From: JAFDZV01 sp964455525
GTDB lineage: Bacteria > Bacteroidota > Ignavibacteria > OLB7
Direction: 5' to 3'
Length of the DNA stretch: 64,000 nucleotides
Assembly: GCA_964455525.1 (NCBI GenBank)
Contig: CAYVWR010000011.1
Span: forward strand, 77,980 to 141,979
Part shown: in pieces, positions 1 through 8,145 of the stretch
How positions within the stretch are numbered: the first letter of the stretch is position 1
Layout: each line of letters opens with the position of its first letter
Translations under genes and position numbers: made by a program
Notes under the pieces: model-generated
What the model saw: only the letters and a program-made list of their open reading frames with translations
Told to the model about the DNA's origin: nothing
The model's database searches: none

Positions 1-838
1 GTGGGATGAATGCTTGTCCAAAAATGACACGAATGATACATATTCCTGACGAGAAACGGGTGATACGAGCAGTTTTTCTGCTCAAAAAAAGCGCGATCCG
101 CCGCAGAATCGGCCATTTGCCCCTTCGGAGGCGGTTGCCGGGAGGGGTACATGATAATGTACCCTCCGGGAGCATTGCCCGGCGGAAACGGGGCGGAATT
201 CCTTCCAATTTCCCCTCGTTCCCCCCAAAAACTCCCTCCCGGCCGCAGGGGTGATGCAGGGAGAGAATCATTTCGTATGTCTACCATTAACATTCCTTGC
301 AATATCCTCCGCACGGCCTCCCTTCACACCCCACTGGTATCGCATCCGCCTCCCGTATTTCCCCCCCCTCTTTCATCCTTTCCCTCATCCTTACATTCCT
401 CTCCGGCACGCCGGTGACACCACCCGGCAGCGATGAACGACGGGCATACCGCCATGGTAACAGTGACGGACGCCGAATCCGGCGATCGGCCGGACGGCCA
501 CCACCCCGAACTTCACATCGGGACAGCTCGGAGGGCCGATATCGATCTTCCGGGTCCGGCGGCTCCCACCGATACCGAGCCGATGGTCCAGCCGCTCGAT
601 GCACAGCCATCCGATCCACGTCCATGGTTCATTCCGGCCGGGGGAGCCTGCCGCCCAGCCGTTGTTGTTCAGACACCGGATTCATGGCGCGAACGTGTCC
701 CGTGGTAGCCGTTCCCTATCTTCGGCCAATCCTTATCCCCTCATAGAGCGAGAACCTACCGGATGGAACCTGCTCCGTTTTTTCTAGGCGGCCTAGTATT
801 GTAAGGAAGTAGCCCCGGACCTGACCGTGCAGCAGGAT
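1..838. other. no convincing gene
   Basis: Several short overlapping open frames exist on both strands, but none has a recognisable domain, a good ribosome binding site or a consistent protein-like composition. The stretch is GC-rich and contains runs of C and G that open frames by chance. It lies downstream, on the minus strand, of the truncated primase at 839-1162, so it may be more decayed mobile-element DNA. Confidence 0.5.
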
Positions 839-1162
839 TTAACCCCATCGCCGGAGGCCCACGCCCCCATGCAGGTTGTCCCGCCCCGGCTGCCGCGCCG
901 TATCCCGGCCCGGAGCGGGAAGCAGAAGCCCCCGTGCGGACCGCGCCGCCCCCCCCTGCCCTGACGGCCCGGCAGTACCGCCGCGCCCCGCGCCGAAGTC
1001 ATACCAGACATTGCCGGAGACGCTCACATGAAAGCTTGGCGTCCGCTCATCACGAAATGGCGAGAAATAGCACAGGTCATGCCCGCGTTCTCTCTGGGGC
1101 TGGTGGCCGAGCGTCCGCAGGATTTCAGGCATGGGAAGAGCATTGGCTTGTGCTGCATTCAT
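839..1162 (-). pseudogene. truncated CHC2/toprim-type DNA primase of a mobile element
   Basis: The frame starts at an ATG at 1162 with a good GGAGG 8-9 bases upstream. Its first 60 or so residues fit the N-terminus of the small CHC2 zinc-finger primases carried by Bacteroidota plasmids and integrative elements: an aliphatic helix with LRTLGHQP, then SPFRDERTPSF and NVWYDFGAGRGG. After GRGG the sequence turns into low-complexity Gly/Arg/Pro text in this frame and in the other minus frames. The gene is therefore cut or frameshifted after the nucleic-acid-binding N-terminus and lacks the toprim catalytic core. It follows an excisionase-like remnant by about 60 bases, as in mobile-element operons. 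The family call is inferred from motif similarity only. Confidence 0.5.
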
Positions 1163-1223
1163 AGCAAAACCTCCAGATGATACAAGGTTAGCGACGAAAG
1201 ACGGGTGGCATGAGATCGGGTAT

Positions 1224-1390
1224 CTATTTGAGCCGCGTCGGTTTCCATTCCTCCAAGAAGCGATCCAGATCGGAGCGGCGGTAGCGAACGCTTCGGCGAC
1301 CAAGTTTGATGGGTCGCAGGTCGTATCGCTTCGTAAAGTCCCAGAACGCCAGCGTTCCGGCAGTCGTCCCTAAGCTTCTTCACGGGTCAT
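1224..1390 (-). pseudogene. frameshifted excisionase / helix-turn-helix (HTH_17-like) protein
   Basis: Two minus-strand frames join to give a classic small excisionase. A start at 1390 reads MTREEA and then hits a stop. Shifting frame gives LGTTAGTLAFWDF, KRYDLRPIKLGRRSVRY, RRSDLDRFLEEWKPTRLK and a stop at 1224-1226. The whole unit is 167 bases, not a multiple of three, which fits a small deletion near residue 6-7. Such proteins bind DNA to direct excision or control element genes. The truncated primase follows downstream, so together they mark the front of a dead integrative element. Confidence 0.55.
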
Positions 1391-1835
1391 CAAAGGGTTC
1401 TGGCCACATTTGCCGTCCCTCCTTATCCGTTTCGGGGCCAGACGTTCCGACCCTCTATTATTCGGTTTGGCCCCTTTTTCTTCACTTTTTCCAAAAAGGA
1501 CGAGATCCTACAGCCCGCTCATATTCACTCAGCACAGCAATGATTGAGGTCCTGTAAAAAAAATATCCGGCAGCGCAAATCTTTAATTGCATGCCATAGC
1601 GTCAGCGACGCCGGTTGCGGTGTAGCCCCCATGACAAAGGCGAAATTCTTACGGGTGAAAGAAGAGAAAGGCATAGGCAGGAGACACATATCATTCTGAT
1701 TCTCTTCGGCAACCGTCACTATCGAAGAGAGATTGGGATTGAAAAAACCCGAGCAATTGTGACGTTTCAAAGGGCAGGAGAGATCCAGCAGGCAAGAAAG
1801 ACTGAAATCGACCGGCCTTGGTCTATAGGTGCTGG
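1391..1835. other. no convincing gene
   Basis: A minus-strand frame of 81 codons (1525-1770) and a plus-strand frame of 105 codons overlap here, but neither resembles a protein family clearly. The DNA is AT-richer than its surroundings. It sits just upstream of the excisionase remnant, where an integrase or regulator would be expected in an intact element; none was found. Confidence 0.45.
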
Positions 1836-1837
1836 TG

Positions 1838-1878
1838 AAAAAAGAATGCCGCTGCTGGTGATCCCGGCAGCGGCATTC
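1838..1878 (-). terminator. intrinsic terminator, minus strand
   Basis: A perfect 12-base stem pairs 1844-1855 (GAATGCCGCTGC) with 1867-1878 around an 11-base loop. Read on the minus strand it is followed directly by a T run (TTTTTT). There is no T run on the plus-strand side, so it ends a minus-strand transcript. No protein gene lies just upstream on that strand, which suggests an untranslated RNA in 1879-2090. Confidence 0.75.
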
Positions 1879-2090
1879 GCTTGCATTAGGTGGCGTGCCA
1901 GTGTTGAGCAGGCAAGGTATCGTGAGAACTGATTGTATATGTTTGGGAGCCTACCCTTTTCTTATGGGAGCAACCTGATTGATGATAGCCTCACAGGCGC
2001 GAAACGACCTCGAATTGTACATCCCAACCATCACAGCGTGGGGAGATAATCCCTGATTGTTGTACATATGTTGTACTGGTTTTGACCAAA
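1879..2090 (-). ncRNA. possible small RNA between tRNA-Ser terminator and a second terminator
   Basis: About 210 bases lie between the terminator of the tRNA-Ser gene and a separate strong minus-strand terminator. No minus-strand reading frame of useful length fills the gap. A transcript of this size ending in a strong hairpin next to a tRNA would suit a regulatory RNA such as a 6S-like molecule. I could not fold it into any known family, and I saw no tmRNA, SRP RNA or RNase P signature. Confidence 0.25.
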
Positions 2091-2094
2091 CGAA

Positions 2095-2120
2095 AAAGCC
2101 CGGACAAAAATCCGGGCTTT
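2095..2120 (-). terminator. terminator of the tRNA-Ser gene
   Basis: The 10-base stem AAAGCCCGGA (2095-2104) pairs with TCCGGGCTTT (2111-2120) around CAAAAA. On the minus strand it runs out into TTTTTCG. It lies about 35 bases beyond the tRNA 3' end. Confidence 0.8.
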
Positions 2121-2153
2121 TACGCTGTTTTCAGGGTTTTTCAGCCCTGATTC

Positions 2154-2245
2154 TGGCGGAAAGAGAGGGATTCGAACCCTCGGTACGGTTTGACCCGTAC
2201 AAACGCTTTCCAGGCGTTCCAGTTAAACCACTCCTGCATCTTTCC
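2154..2245 (-). tRNA. tRNA-Ser (anticodon GGA)
   Basis: On the minus strand the acceptor 5' side GGAAAGA (2239-2245) pairs with TCTTTCC (2158-2164). The T arm contains GGTTCGAATCC, and the long variable arm pairs GTACGG with CCGTAC, as class II tRNA-Ser requires. The anticodon loop reads CT-GGA-AA, giving GGA, which decodes UCC/UCU. Discriminator G and an encoded CCA (2154-2156) complete the 3' end. Confidence 0.95.
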
Positions 2246-2277
2246 GTGCATGCCAGGGGTAAAACCCGCTAGCACAG

Positions 2278-2309
2278 CAAATCTAACACTTAATCATCCC
2301 CGGTGGCAA
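2278..2309 (-). promoter_or_regulatory. Bacteroidota-type promoter for tRNA-Ser
   Basis: On the minus strand TAGATTTG (2278-2285) matches the Bacteroidota -7 element TAnnTTTG. A TTG stands 21 bases further upstream, close to the -33 spacing known for this group. The -7 box is about 33 bases before the tRNA 5' end. It overlaps the end of the upstream DUF4149 gene. Confidence 0.6.
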
Positions 2310-2958
2310 CTGCTTTCTTCACATCGGCTTCTGCTGTATCGTCCTGCAACGCATTGTTGCCAACTCGCTGGCTCTCGTCGCGACGTTCATCCCGCACGGC
2401 TCTCCGCTCCTCGGCCAGTTTACGCCATTCGCTTTCCAGCGTGCGATAGCGCCGGGCATGCATCTCGGTATAGCGAATAAAGGCCACCGTATGCAGGATA
2501 AGCACAAGCACGCCGCCGAACAGCACCCCCTTCTCCAGATTTGAGTAGAGCTTATGTCCGCGATCGAACTCCACCTTCAAAGGCTCCTTCTCGGCCGGGA
2601 TATGATCGAAATCGCCGATCGCCAGGCGAAGCTCGTTCATTTTCGGAAAAAGCTTCGAGCTGGTATATGCTGTTGTAGCAAGCATCCCCACCGACATAGC
2701 GAGCACCAGCCAGTTCAGCCACTGTTTGTAGCGGGCGGCCGTGTAGAGCGTTCCTCCCACAAGCAGCACGCCTGCCACGATCTCGATCTTGCCAAGGCGC
2801 CCCAGAATAGCACTGTTGACCATCCCTGCCATTGTACGATTCGGAAGCAGGTCGGGCTGGAACAGCAGCGAGGCCACCCCGGCACCAAAGAAGACGATGC
2901 TCCCGATCAACAGCGCAAGCGATAGATATACAACGACGTTCAGAAGATACTTGAGCAT
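2290..2958 (-). CDS. DUF4149-type membrane protein
   Basis: The 222-residue protein has four hydrophobic segments: residues about 5-30, 55-75, 82-100 and 143-162. It ends in a long charged tail rich in Arg, Glu and Asp. The arrangement, including the early Asn-Arg-Thr loop and the KLYSNLEK segment before the last helix, fits the DUF4149/TMEM205-like family, whose function is unknown. The start ATG at 2958 puts the first membrane segment at the very N-terminus. The stop lies only 45 bases before the tRNA-Ser gene on the same strand. Family assignment is by pattern and moderately sure. Confidence 0.6.
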   Translation of the reverse strand: MLKYLLNVVVYLSLALLIGSIVFFGAGVASLLFQPDLLPNRTMAGMVNSAILGRLGKIEIVAGVLLVGGTLYTAARYKQWLNWLVLAMSVGMLATTAYTSSKLFPKMNELRLAIGDFDHIPAEKEPLKVEFDRGHKLYSNLEKGVLFGGVLVLILHTVAFIRYTEMHARRYRTLESEWRKLAEERRAVRDERRDESQRVGNNALQDDTAEADVKKAVATGDD

Positions 2959-3005
2959 AGCGTAACCTTTACTGGCTGAACACGCCGCCCGTGCAATGGG
3001 AGACG

Positions 3006-4016
3006 TTAGGAAAGACGCTCGATAATGGCGTCGCGCATCTCGGTTGTGCCAACGCCCGACTCGGGATTCAGATCGCGGGTCACGCGCTTCCCTTCACGAA
3101 GCACATCCTCCAGCGCCCGCTCGATCTTTGCTGCACGCTCGGCTTCACCGATATGGCGAAGCAGCATCACACCTCCCAGAAGGATGGCCGCCGGGTTGGC
3201 AAGGTTCCTTCCAGCGATGTCCGGCGCCGAGCCGTGCACCGCCTCGAAAACCGCCGCGCCGGTGCCGATATTTGCCCCTGGTGCAAGCCCAAGCCCGCCA
3301 ACCAATCCGCTGGCCAGATCCGAAAGGATATCGCCGAAGAGATTGGTGGTCACGATGATATCGAACTGCTCCGGCCGTATCACCATCTGCATCGCCATAT
3401 TATCGACGATCTTGTCCTCGGTCTGGATCTGCGGATACTCGGCGGCGATCTCGCGGCCGATATCCAGGAACATGCCGGAGGTGAACTTCAGGATATTCGC
3501 CTTGTGCACGATCGTCACCTTCTTACGACCATGCTGTACCGCATACTCGTAGGCGGCTCGAACGATACGCTCGGCACCCGAACGAGTTACAACCGCAACC
3601 GACTCGGCTATCGTCTTCTCGGCATCGGCATAACGTTCCACCCCGGAATACAGCCCCTGGGTGTTCTCACGGAACAGGATCAGATCAATGCCGCTGAAGC
3701 GGCTGGCAACGCCTTGGAAACTGCGCGTGGGGCGAAGGTTTATATAGAGATCGAACTCTCTACGAAGTGCAACATTTACGCTACGGAACCCTGTCCCAAC
3801 CGGGGTTGTGAGCGGACCCTTCAGGGCCACGCCTGCTTCACGAATCGCATCGATCGTATCCTGTGGCAGCGGCTCGCCGGTCCGCTCAAACGTTCCAAGC
3901 CCGGCGGATGCCTCCACCCACTCTATGTTCGCGCCGGACGCTTCAATAATCCGCAGCGTCGCCTCCACGATGCTTGGCCCGATCCCGTCGCCCGGGATAA
4001 AAACAACACGACTCAT
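3006..4016 (-). CDS. isocitrate/isopropylmalate dehydrogenase family enzyme, probably NAD-dependent isocitrate dehydrogenase
   Basis: This 336-residue protein belongs to the beta-decarboxylating dehydrogenases, which oxidise a 2-hydroxy acid and release CO2. Visible family marks are the N-terminal IPGDGIGP, the substrate segment LILFRENTQGLYSG, the metal-binding TNLFGDILSDLASGLVGG and the C-terminal HGSAPDIAGRNLANP. The short length and the early RENTQGLYSG form favour NAD-linked isocitrate dehydrogenase over the longer NADP enzymes; homoisocitrate or isopropylmalate dehydrogenase cannot be excluded. There is no leucine or lysine pathway gene nearby, which supports a TCA-cycle role. It stands between two tRNA genes with the DUF4149 gene 47 bases downstream on the same strand. 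Confidence 0.8.
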   Translation of the reverse strand: MSRVVFIPGDGIGPSIVEATLRIIEASGANIEWVEASAGLGTFERTGEPLPQDTIDAIREAGVALKGPLTTPVGTGFRSVNVALRREFDLYINLRPTRSFQGVASRFSGIDLILFRENTQGLYSGVERYADAEKTIAESVAVVTRSGAERIVRAAYEYAVQHGRKKVTIVHKANILKFTSGMFLDIGREIAAEYPQIQTEDKIVDNMAMQMVIRPEQFDIIVTTNLFGDILSDLASGLVGGLGLAPGANIGTGAAVFEAVHGSAPDIAGRNLANPAAILLGGVMLLRHIGEAERAAKIERALEDVLREGKRVTRDLNPESGVGTTEMRDAIIERLS

Positions 4017-4252
4017 AAGATTTCAGTAAGTGTTAGGATGAGTTGAAGCTCTCATTGATTTGGCACCGCAGAGCATCGCCCTGAACGGAAATCGAACTGC
4101 GGCATAACAGGCTTGCCGAACCCGGTCGTCGATGCTATCGATAGAACGATCGGGCACCAATAGAAAAAGTCCCATCATCGACCGCTGGCGATGACAGGAC
4201 TTCAACACTTGCACCACTCTGGAGCCAGATGCTCCGGTGCGGATTCATGATG

Positions 4253-4325
<73 letters not shown>

Positions 4326-4378
4326 ATCTTCCTGAGCCGTTCGACGTGGTATTGTCATGTCGTGCGCTCAAGTGGATG

Positions 4379-4410
4379 CAAAGTTACGCTATGCCGATTG
4401 CCATTGCAAC
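4379..4410 (-). promoter_or_regulatory. Bacteroidota-type promoter for tRNA-Gly
   Basis: TAACTTTG (minus strand, 4379-4386) is a full match to TAnnTTTG, and TTG lies exactly 20 bases upstream (4407-4409). The box is about 53 bases before the tRNA 5' end, a usual leader length for a tRNA precursor. Confidence 0.7.
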
Positions 4411-4471
4411 CCCGAGATTATAACAAAATATTATCGCCCTGCGATCGGCTACTATTACCATCGTTCTCCTG

Positions 4472-4501
4472 TTTGCCGGAAACGGATTCATCGTAACTTT
4501 C
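4472..4501 (+). promoter_or_regulatory. candidate promoter for the PorV-like gene
   Basis: TTTG (4472-4475) is followed after 18 bases by TAACTTTC (4494-4501), one base off the Bacteroidota -7 consensus. It would give an untranslated leader of about 120 bases before the PorV-like start at 4630. The slightly short spacing makes this less certain than the tRNA promoters. Confidence 0.4.
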
Positions 4502-4629
4502 GCCTCGTCTCAGGAACAGGCCCAACGACGGGAGTATTCAGTAAGAACGCCAGACGGCACCCGATCCCTGCAATTGCCCACAGGTGCCAAACGTTGTAGA
4601 GAATTATATAGCACACTCATTCCCTGAAC

Positions 4630-5661
4630 ATGGTCAGATCATTTGTTGGCAGTCTTCTGGTACTGGCGCTCCTCCCCACCGTGGGGGCAGCCCAGGGATT
4701 TATCAACGCAAAGTATGCCGGAGAGTTTCTAAGCTCCGGCGTCGGAGGGCGTTCGGCTGGCATGGGGGGCACCGGCACCGGCTTTGCCAATGATGTCACC
4801 GCGGGCTACTTCAACCCATCGGCGCTCTCGCAGATCACCTATCCGCAGGTTGCGCTGCTCCACGAATCGCGATTTGCAGGGCAGATCAATTACGACTACG
4901 CCGGAGGCGTGGTGCCGTTCGGGCCAGACCAGACCTTCAGCATCAGCGCCATCCGGCTTGGGCTGGATGGCATCAAGGACTCCCGGCAGGCGCTTATTGA
5001 TGTAAACGGCAATGGCAAGCTTGACGAGGACGACCGGATCGATGAATCGAAGATCAAGCTGGGAGGCTCGGCCGATTGGGCCATCTATGGCTCCTATGCC
5101 CGCAAGATTGATGACAAGCTCTCGGTGGGGGGAAGCCTGAAGGTGCTGTATAAAACCGTGCTGGAACATTCCGCATGGGGTCTTGGCTTCGATCTCGGCG
5201 CCACCTACCGCCCGGTGGATCACCTCTCGCTTGGCGCCACCCTTACCGATGCAACCAAATCCCTGCTGACATGGGATACGGGCAATCAGGAGTTTATCGT
5301 CCCTGCACTCCGTGTGGGCGCCGCTTACACCTATCAGGTGGCCGAGGACCATAACATTATGCCTGCGGTGGATGGCACGTTCCGGTTCGAGGGACGCCAT
5401 CAGACCACCATGGTGGACCTCAGCTTCGCAAGCCTCGATGTGCAGGCGGGGCTGGAATACTCCTACAGGAACAGAGTCTTTCTCCGTGGAGGTTATACCG
5501 ACCTCAAACAGATTACTGTCGGCGCGGGCGTCAAGCTGCCGAAGCTGAACATCGACTATGCCTTTACAAAGCAGAATTCCGATCTCGACGCCTTCGGCGC
5601 CACCCATCGCATCTCGCTGATGCTGACGCTGGAGGAGCCAAAGTTCGCACGTGGCGAGTAG
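4630..5661 (+). CDS. PorV/PorQ-family outer membrane beta-barrel protein (type IX secretion related)
   Basis: The 343-residue protein has a signal peptide (residues 1-21, cleaved after VGAAQ). Next comes the family signature SSGVGGRSAGMGGTGT with TAGYFNPSAL. The rest is alternating hydrophobic/polar strands typical of a FadL-like barrel. PorV/PorQ proteins act at the outer membrane with the type IX secretion machine, shuttling cargo to the attachment complex. Residues 124-135 form a perfect EF-hand or dockerin-type calcium loop (D124, N126, N128, G129, L131, D132, D135) inside what should be an extracellular loop, which is unusual for the family. The gene stands alone on the plus strand, with a strong hairpin after its stop. 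Whether it is PorV, PorQ or a paralogue cannot be settled here. Confidence 0.7.
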   Translation: MVRSFVGSLLVLALLPTVGAAQGFINAKYAGEFLSSGVGGRSAGMGGTGTGFANDVTAGYFNPSALSQITYPQVALLHESRFAGQINYDYAGGVVPFGPDQTFSISAIRLGLDGIKDSRQALIDVNGNGKLDEDDRIDESKIKLGGSADWAIYGSYARKIDDKLSVGGSLKVLYKTVLEHSAWGLGFDLGATYRPVDHLSLGATLTDATKSLLTWDTGNQEFIVPALRVGAAYTYQVAEDHNIMPAVDGTFRFEGRHQTTMVDLSFASLDVQAGLEYSYRNRVFLRGGYTDLKQITVGAGVKLPKLNIDYAFTKQNSDLDAFGATHRISLMLTLEEPKFARGE

Positions 5662-5700
5662 GCCGCACCAGACCAAACGTGCACGGCAGGGCAGTATACG

Positions 5701-5738
5701 CAGGAGTGGCCGTTCCGGTGATGGAACGGCCACTCCTG
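5701..5738. terminator. bidirectional hairpin between convergent genes
   Basis: A perfect 16-base stem pairs 5701-5716 with 5723-5738 around GGTGAT. It lies between the converging ends of the PorV-like gene (stop 5661) and the thiolase gene (stop 5783). Neither side has a clean T run, so it may work as a stabilising or weak terminator hairpin for both. Confidence 0.55.
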
Positions 5739-5782
5739 GTTCTACGCCTCACCTTCCGGGACGTCCCGTGCAGTGCGATGCT

Positions 5783-6988
5783 CTATACCTTTTCCACGAT
5801 CACGCTGATCCCCTGACCAACCCCGATGCACATCGAGGCAAGACCGTAGCGCACGCCATCGCGACGCGCCATCTCCGAGCCGAGCGTTGCAAGCAGGCGC
5901 ACGCCCGACATGCCGAGGGGATGGCCGAGCGCAATAGCCCCACCATTGACATTGACCTTGTCGATATCAAGCCCCAGATCGCGCAGCACCGCGATCGACT
6001 GCGAGGCAAATGCCTCGTTCAGCTCGACCAGATCGAGATCACCAACACTCAGTCCGGCCGCCGCCAGCGCCTTCTGCGTGGCAGGCACCGGGCCGATTCC
6101 CATATATCGTGGATCGACGCCAACCGTGCCGCTTGCCACATACCGGAGAATCGGTTGCAGGCCAAACTCCTGTACAGCGCGCTGGCTTGCCACAAGCACC
6201 GCACCGGCACCATCGTTCAGGCTCGATGAATTTCCCGGCGTTACGCTCCCCCCTTTGCGAAAAGCGGGCTTCAGGGTGGCAAGCTTCTGGAGGGAGGTAT
6301 CGGCGCGTGGCCCCTCATCGCGGGAGATCACCAACGGCTCCCCCTTACGCTGCGGGATCGACACCGGCACCACCGTATCGGCATAGCGTCCGGCCTCCCA
6401 GGCCTCTACGGCCAGACGGTGGGAACGATAGGCAAACTCGTCCTGTTCCTCGCGTCCTATCCCCCATTTCTCCGCCACGTTCTCGGCGGTCTCTCCCATC
6501 TGCTCCAACGGGAACATCGCCTCCATCGCCGGGTTCGGGAATCGCCAGCCAAGCGCCGTATCGTAGGCGGTAAGATTGCCAAACAGCGCGGCACCCGAGA
6601 CATTCTTGGGAAGAACATAGGGCGCACGCGACATCACCTCCACCCCTGCGGCGATCACAAGATCGGCCTCGCCGGACTTCACCGCGCGAGCAGCATAGAT
6701 CACCGCATCCAGCGCGGACCCGCAGAGCCGGTTGAGCGTGGTAGCCGGGACGCCCTGCGGCAGCCCCGCAAGCAACGTTGCCATACGTGCCACGTTGCGG
6801 TTGTCCTCGCCGGACTGATTGGCGCATCCCATGATGATGTCGTCGATGCGATCGGCCGGAATGCCGGTCCGTTCAACAAGCGCCTTGAGCACAAGTGCCC
6901 CGAGATCATCGGCACGAACCGCCGAGAGTGCGCCGCCATATCGTCCGATTGGGGTGCGCAGAGGAGATACGATAAATGCTTCTGCCAT
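5783..6988 (-). CDS. acetyl-CoA acyltransferase (thiolase)
   Basis: This full-length type II thiolase of 401 residues cleaves or forms beta-ketoacyl-CoA using CoA and acetyl-CoA. The nucleophile Cys89 sits in NRLCGSALDA, the GHPLGMSG motif gives His356, and Cys387 lies in MCIGVGQG, so the catalytic triad is complete. NxGGAIALGHP and the PGNSSSLNDGA segment are typical of degradative thiolases, including beta-ketoadipyl-CoA thiolase (PcaF/PaaJ) and FadA. The 3-hydroxyacyl-CoA dehydrogenase-like gene about 220 bases away points the other way round in order but on the same strand. The pair suggests fatty-acid or aromatic-ring beta-oxidation. The exact substrate cannot be read from sequence. Confidence 0.85.
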   Translation of the reverse strand: MAEAFIVSPLRTPIGRYGGALSAVRADDLGALVLKALVERTGIPADRIDDIIMGCANQSGEDNRNVARMATLLAGLPQGVPATTLNRLCGSALDAVIYAARAVKSGEADLVIAAGVEVMSRAPYVLPKNVSGAALFGNLTAYDTALGWRFPNPAMEAMFPLEQMGETAENVAEKWGIGREEQDEFAYRSHRLAVEAWEAGRYADTVVPVSIPQRKGEPLVISRDEGPRADTSLQKLATLKPAFRKGGSVTPGNSSSLNDGAGAVLVASQRAVQEFGLQPILRYVASGTVGVDPRYMGIGPVPATQKALAAAGLSVGDLDLVELNEAFASQSIAVLRDLGLDIDKVNVNGGAIALGHPLGMSGVRLLATLGSEMARRDGVRYGLASMCIGVGQGISVIVEKV

Positions 6989-7214
6989 GATGTATGCGAA
7001 GTTCGAGCTTGGTTGTTGGAACCCTGTCTAGTATAGTTGAGGTCTGGTTGCAGAGAGGCCTGCCGGATGCCCTGTGCAGAATCCTGCCATGCAGAAGGCC
7101 AGCCCTATCCGATGCTCATGCCGGGAGAGAGCCAGGCCTGGTATGTTCCGCAATGCGGCCCCGTGCAAACAGCAGCACCGCACGGACAACCATCCCCCTG
7201 TTTTTCTGTCGGAA

Positions 7215-7982
7215 CTACCGGAGCGTGGCATCCCGCACCCTCTCGGGGTGGAACATTTTTCCGGCGCGCACGAACTGTTTCAGCAGCACGCATGGGCGGT
7301 AGCGCTCCTCCTGATACTCATCGTAGAGTCCCTGAAGCACATGGAGCACGATATCGTGACCGATCCGATCGGCCCAGCGAAGCGGGCCTTCGGGATAACT
7401 TGTGCCAAGCTTCATTGCCACATCGATATCCTCCGGGCTGGCAACACCTTCCATCAGAGCAAATATGGCTTCATTGATAATCATCGCAAGGTTTCGGGCA
7501 GACACAAGCCCAACGCGATCGGCCACGACCTCCAGCTCCCTACCGGTGATCTCCCGAAGAAGCGCCAGCGCATCGGCAGCGTTCTCCGCCCCCGTCTGAA
7601 GCGACGGCGCGGCCTCCAGCAACGTCCCTCCCTGAAAAAGTGCCGGGATATAGCTGATGGCGATTGCAACATCAGACCCGGAACGTGCGGCGGCATCGGT
7701 GGCCGTCATCGAAAGAGCATTTGTATAGAGTGGCACGCCGGCAAAGACCGCATCACCGATCATGCCAAGCACACGCTCCTTGGCCGTACGATCGCACGTA
7801 AGATCGACCACGGCACAAAGATCATCTGGGAGCTGCATAAGGCTGGCGATCGTGGCAAGGCTGCCGCGATCGCTCCATGCGGACTTGTCATCGCCGAATA
7901 CCAGCACCGAATATGCCGATGGAATCGCCTCGACGAATGCGCGGGCATGGGATGGGAGGCCGAAAATCAGAATTGAAGACAT
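7215..7982 (-). CDS. 3-hydroxyacyl-CoA dehydrogenase-like protein with degenerate N-terminal domain
   Basis: The last 100 or so residues are a clear 3-hydroxyacyl-CoA dehydrogenase C-terminal domain: RVGLVSARNLAMIINEA, GVASPEDIDVAMKLG, YPEGPLRWADRIG. The preceding 150 residues keep the length of a nucleotide-binding domain. However, they start ILIFGLPSHARAF instead of the GxGxxG loop that binds NAD. The enzyme may therefore have changed cofactor handling or may serve as a non-catalytic partner. The total of 255 residues is a little short of the usual 280-290. It lies upstream of the thiolase in transcription order with a 226-base gap, so a shared beta-oxidation role is likely. Confidence 0.65.
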   Translation of the reverse strand: MSSILIFGLPSHARAFVEAIPSAYSVLVFGDDKSAWSDRGSLATIASLMQLPDDLCAVVDLTCDRTAKERVLGMIGDAVFAGVPLYTNALSMTATDAAARSGSDVAIAISYIPALFQGGTLLEAAPSLQTGAENAADALALLREITGRELEVVADRVGLVSARNLAMIINEAIFALMEGVASPEDIDVAMKLGTSYPEGPLRWADRIGHDIVLHVLQGLYDEYQEERYRPCVLLKQFVRAGKMFHPERVRDATLR

Positions 7983-8145
7983 TGCTCTATCGATCTGGAG
8001 GAATGATTATTGCAACGGGGTTTCCAACGCTAAACTCCACATGCTCTGCCGAGGATGTGGAGTTTGGACCATAGGAATACGGTACGGCATGGCACACGAG
8101 CTATGCGTAGAAGAACGTCGGCATCCCATGGTGTATGGGGGAGTG

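Noticed and set aside
287..746. Overlapping frames of 90-150 codons in the first 750 bases
   Set aside because: GC-rich DNA opens several frames at once; none has a domain or consistent codon use.
1525..1770. 81-codon minus-strand frame, perhaps a LysR-type fragment
   Set aside because: The resemblance to a LysR effector domain was too vague to support.
2991..4046. 351-codon plus-strand frame over the dehydrogenase gene
   Set aside because: The minus-strand dehydrogenase is certain from its motifs; the plus frame has none.
4729..5733. 334-codon frame antisense to the PorV-like gene
   Set aside because: Opposite strand of a well-supported gene; composition is not protein-like.
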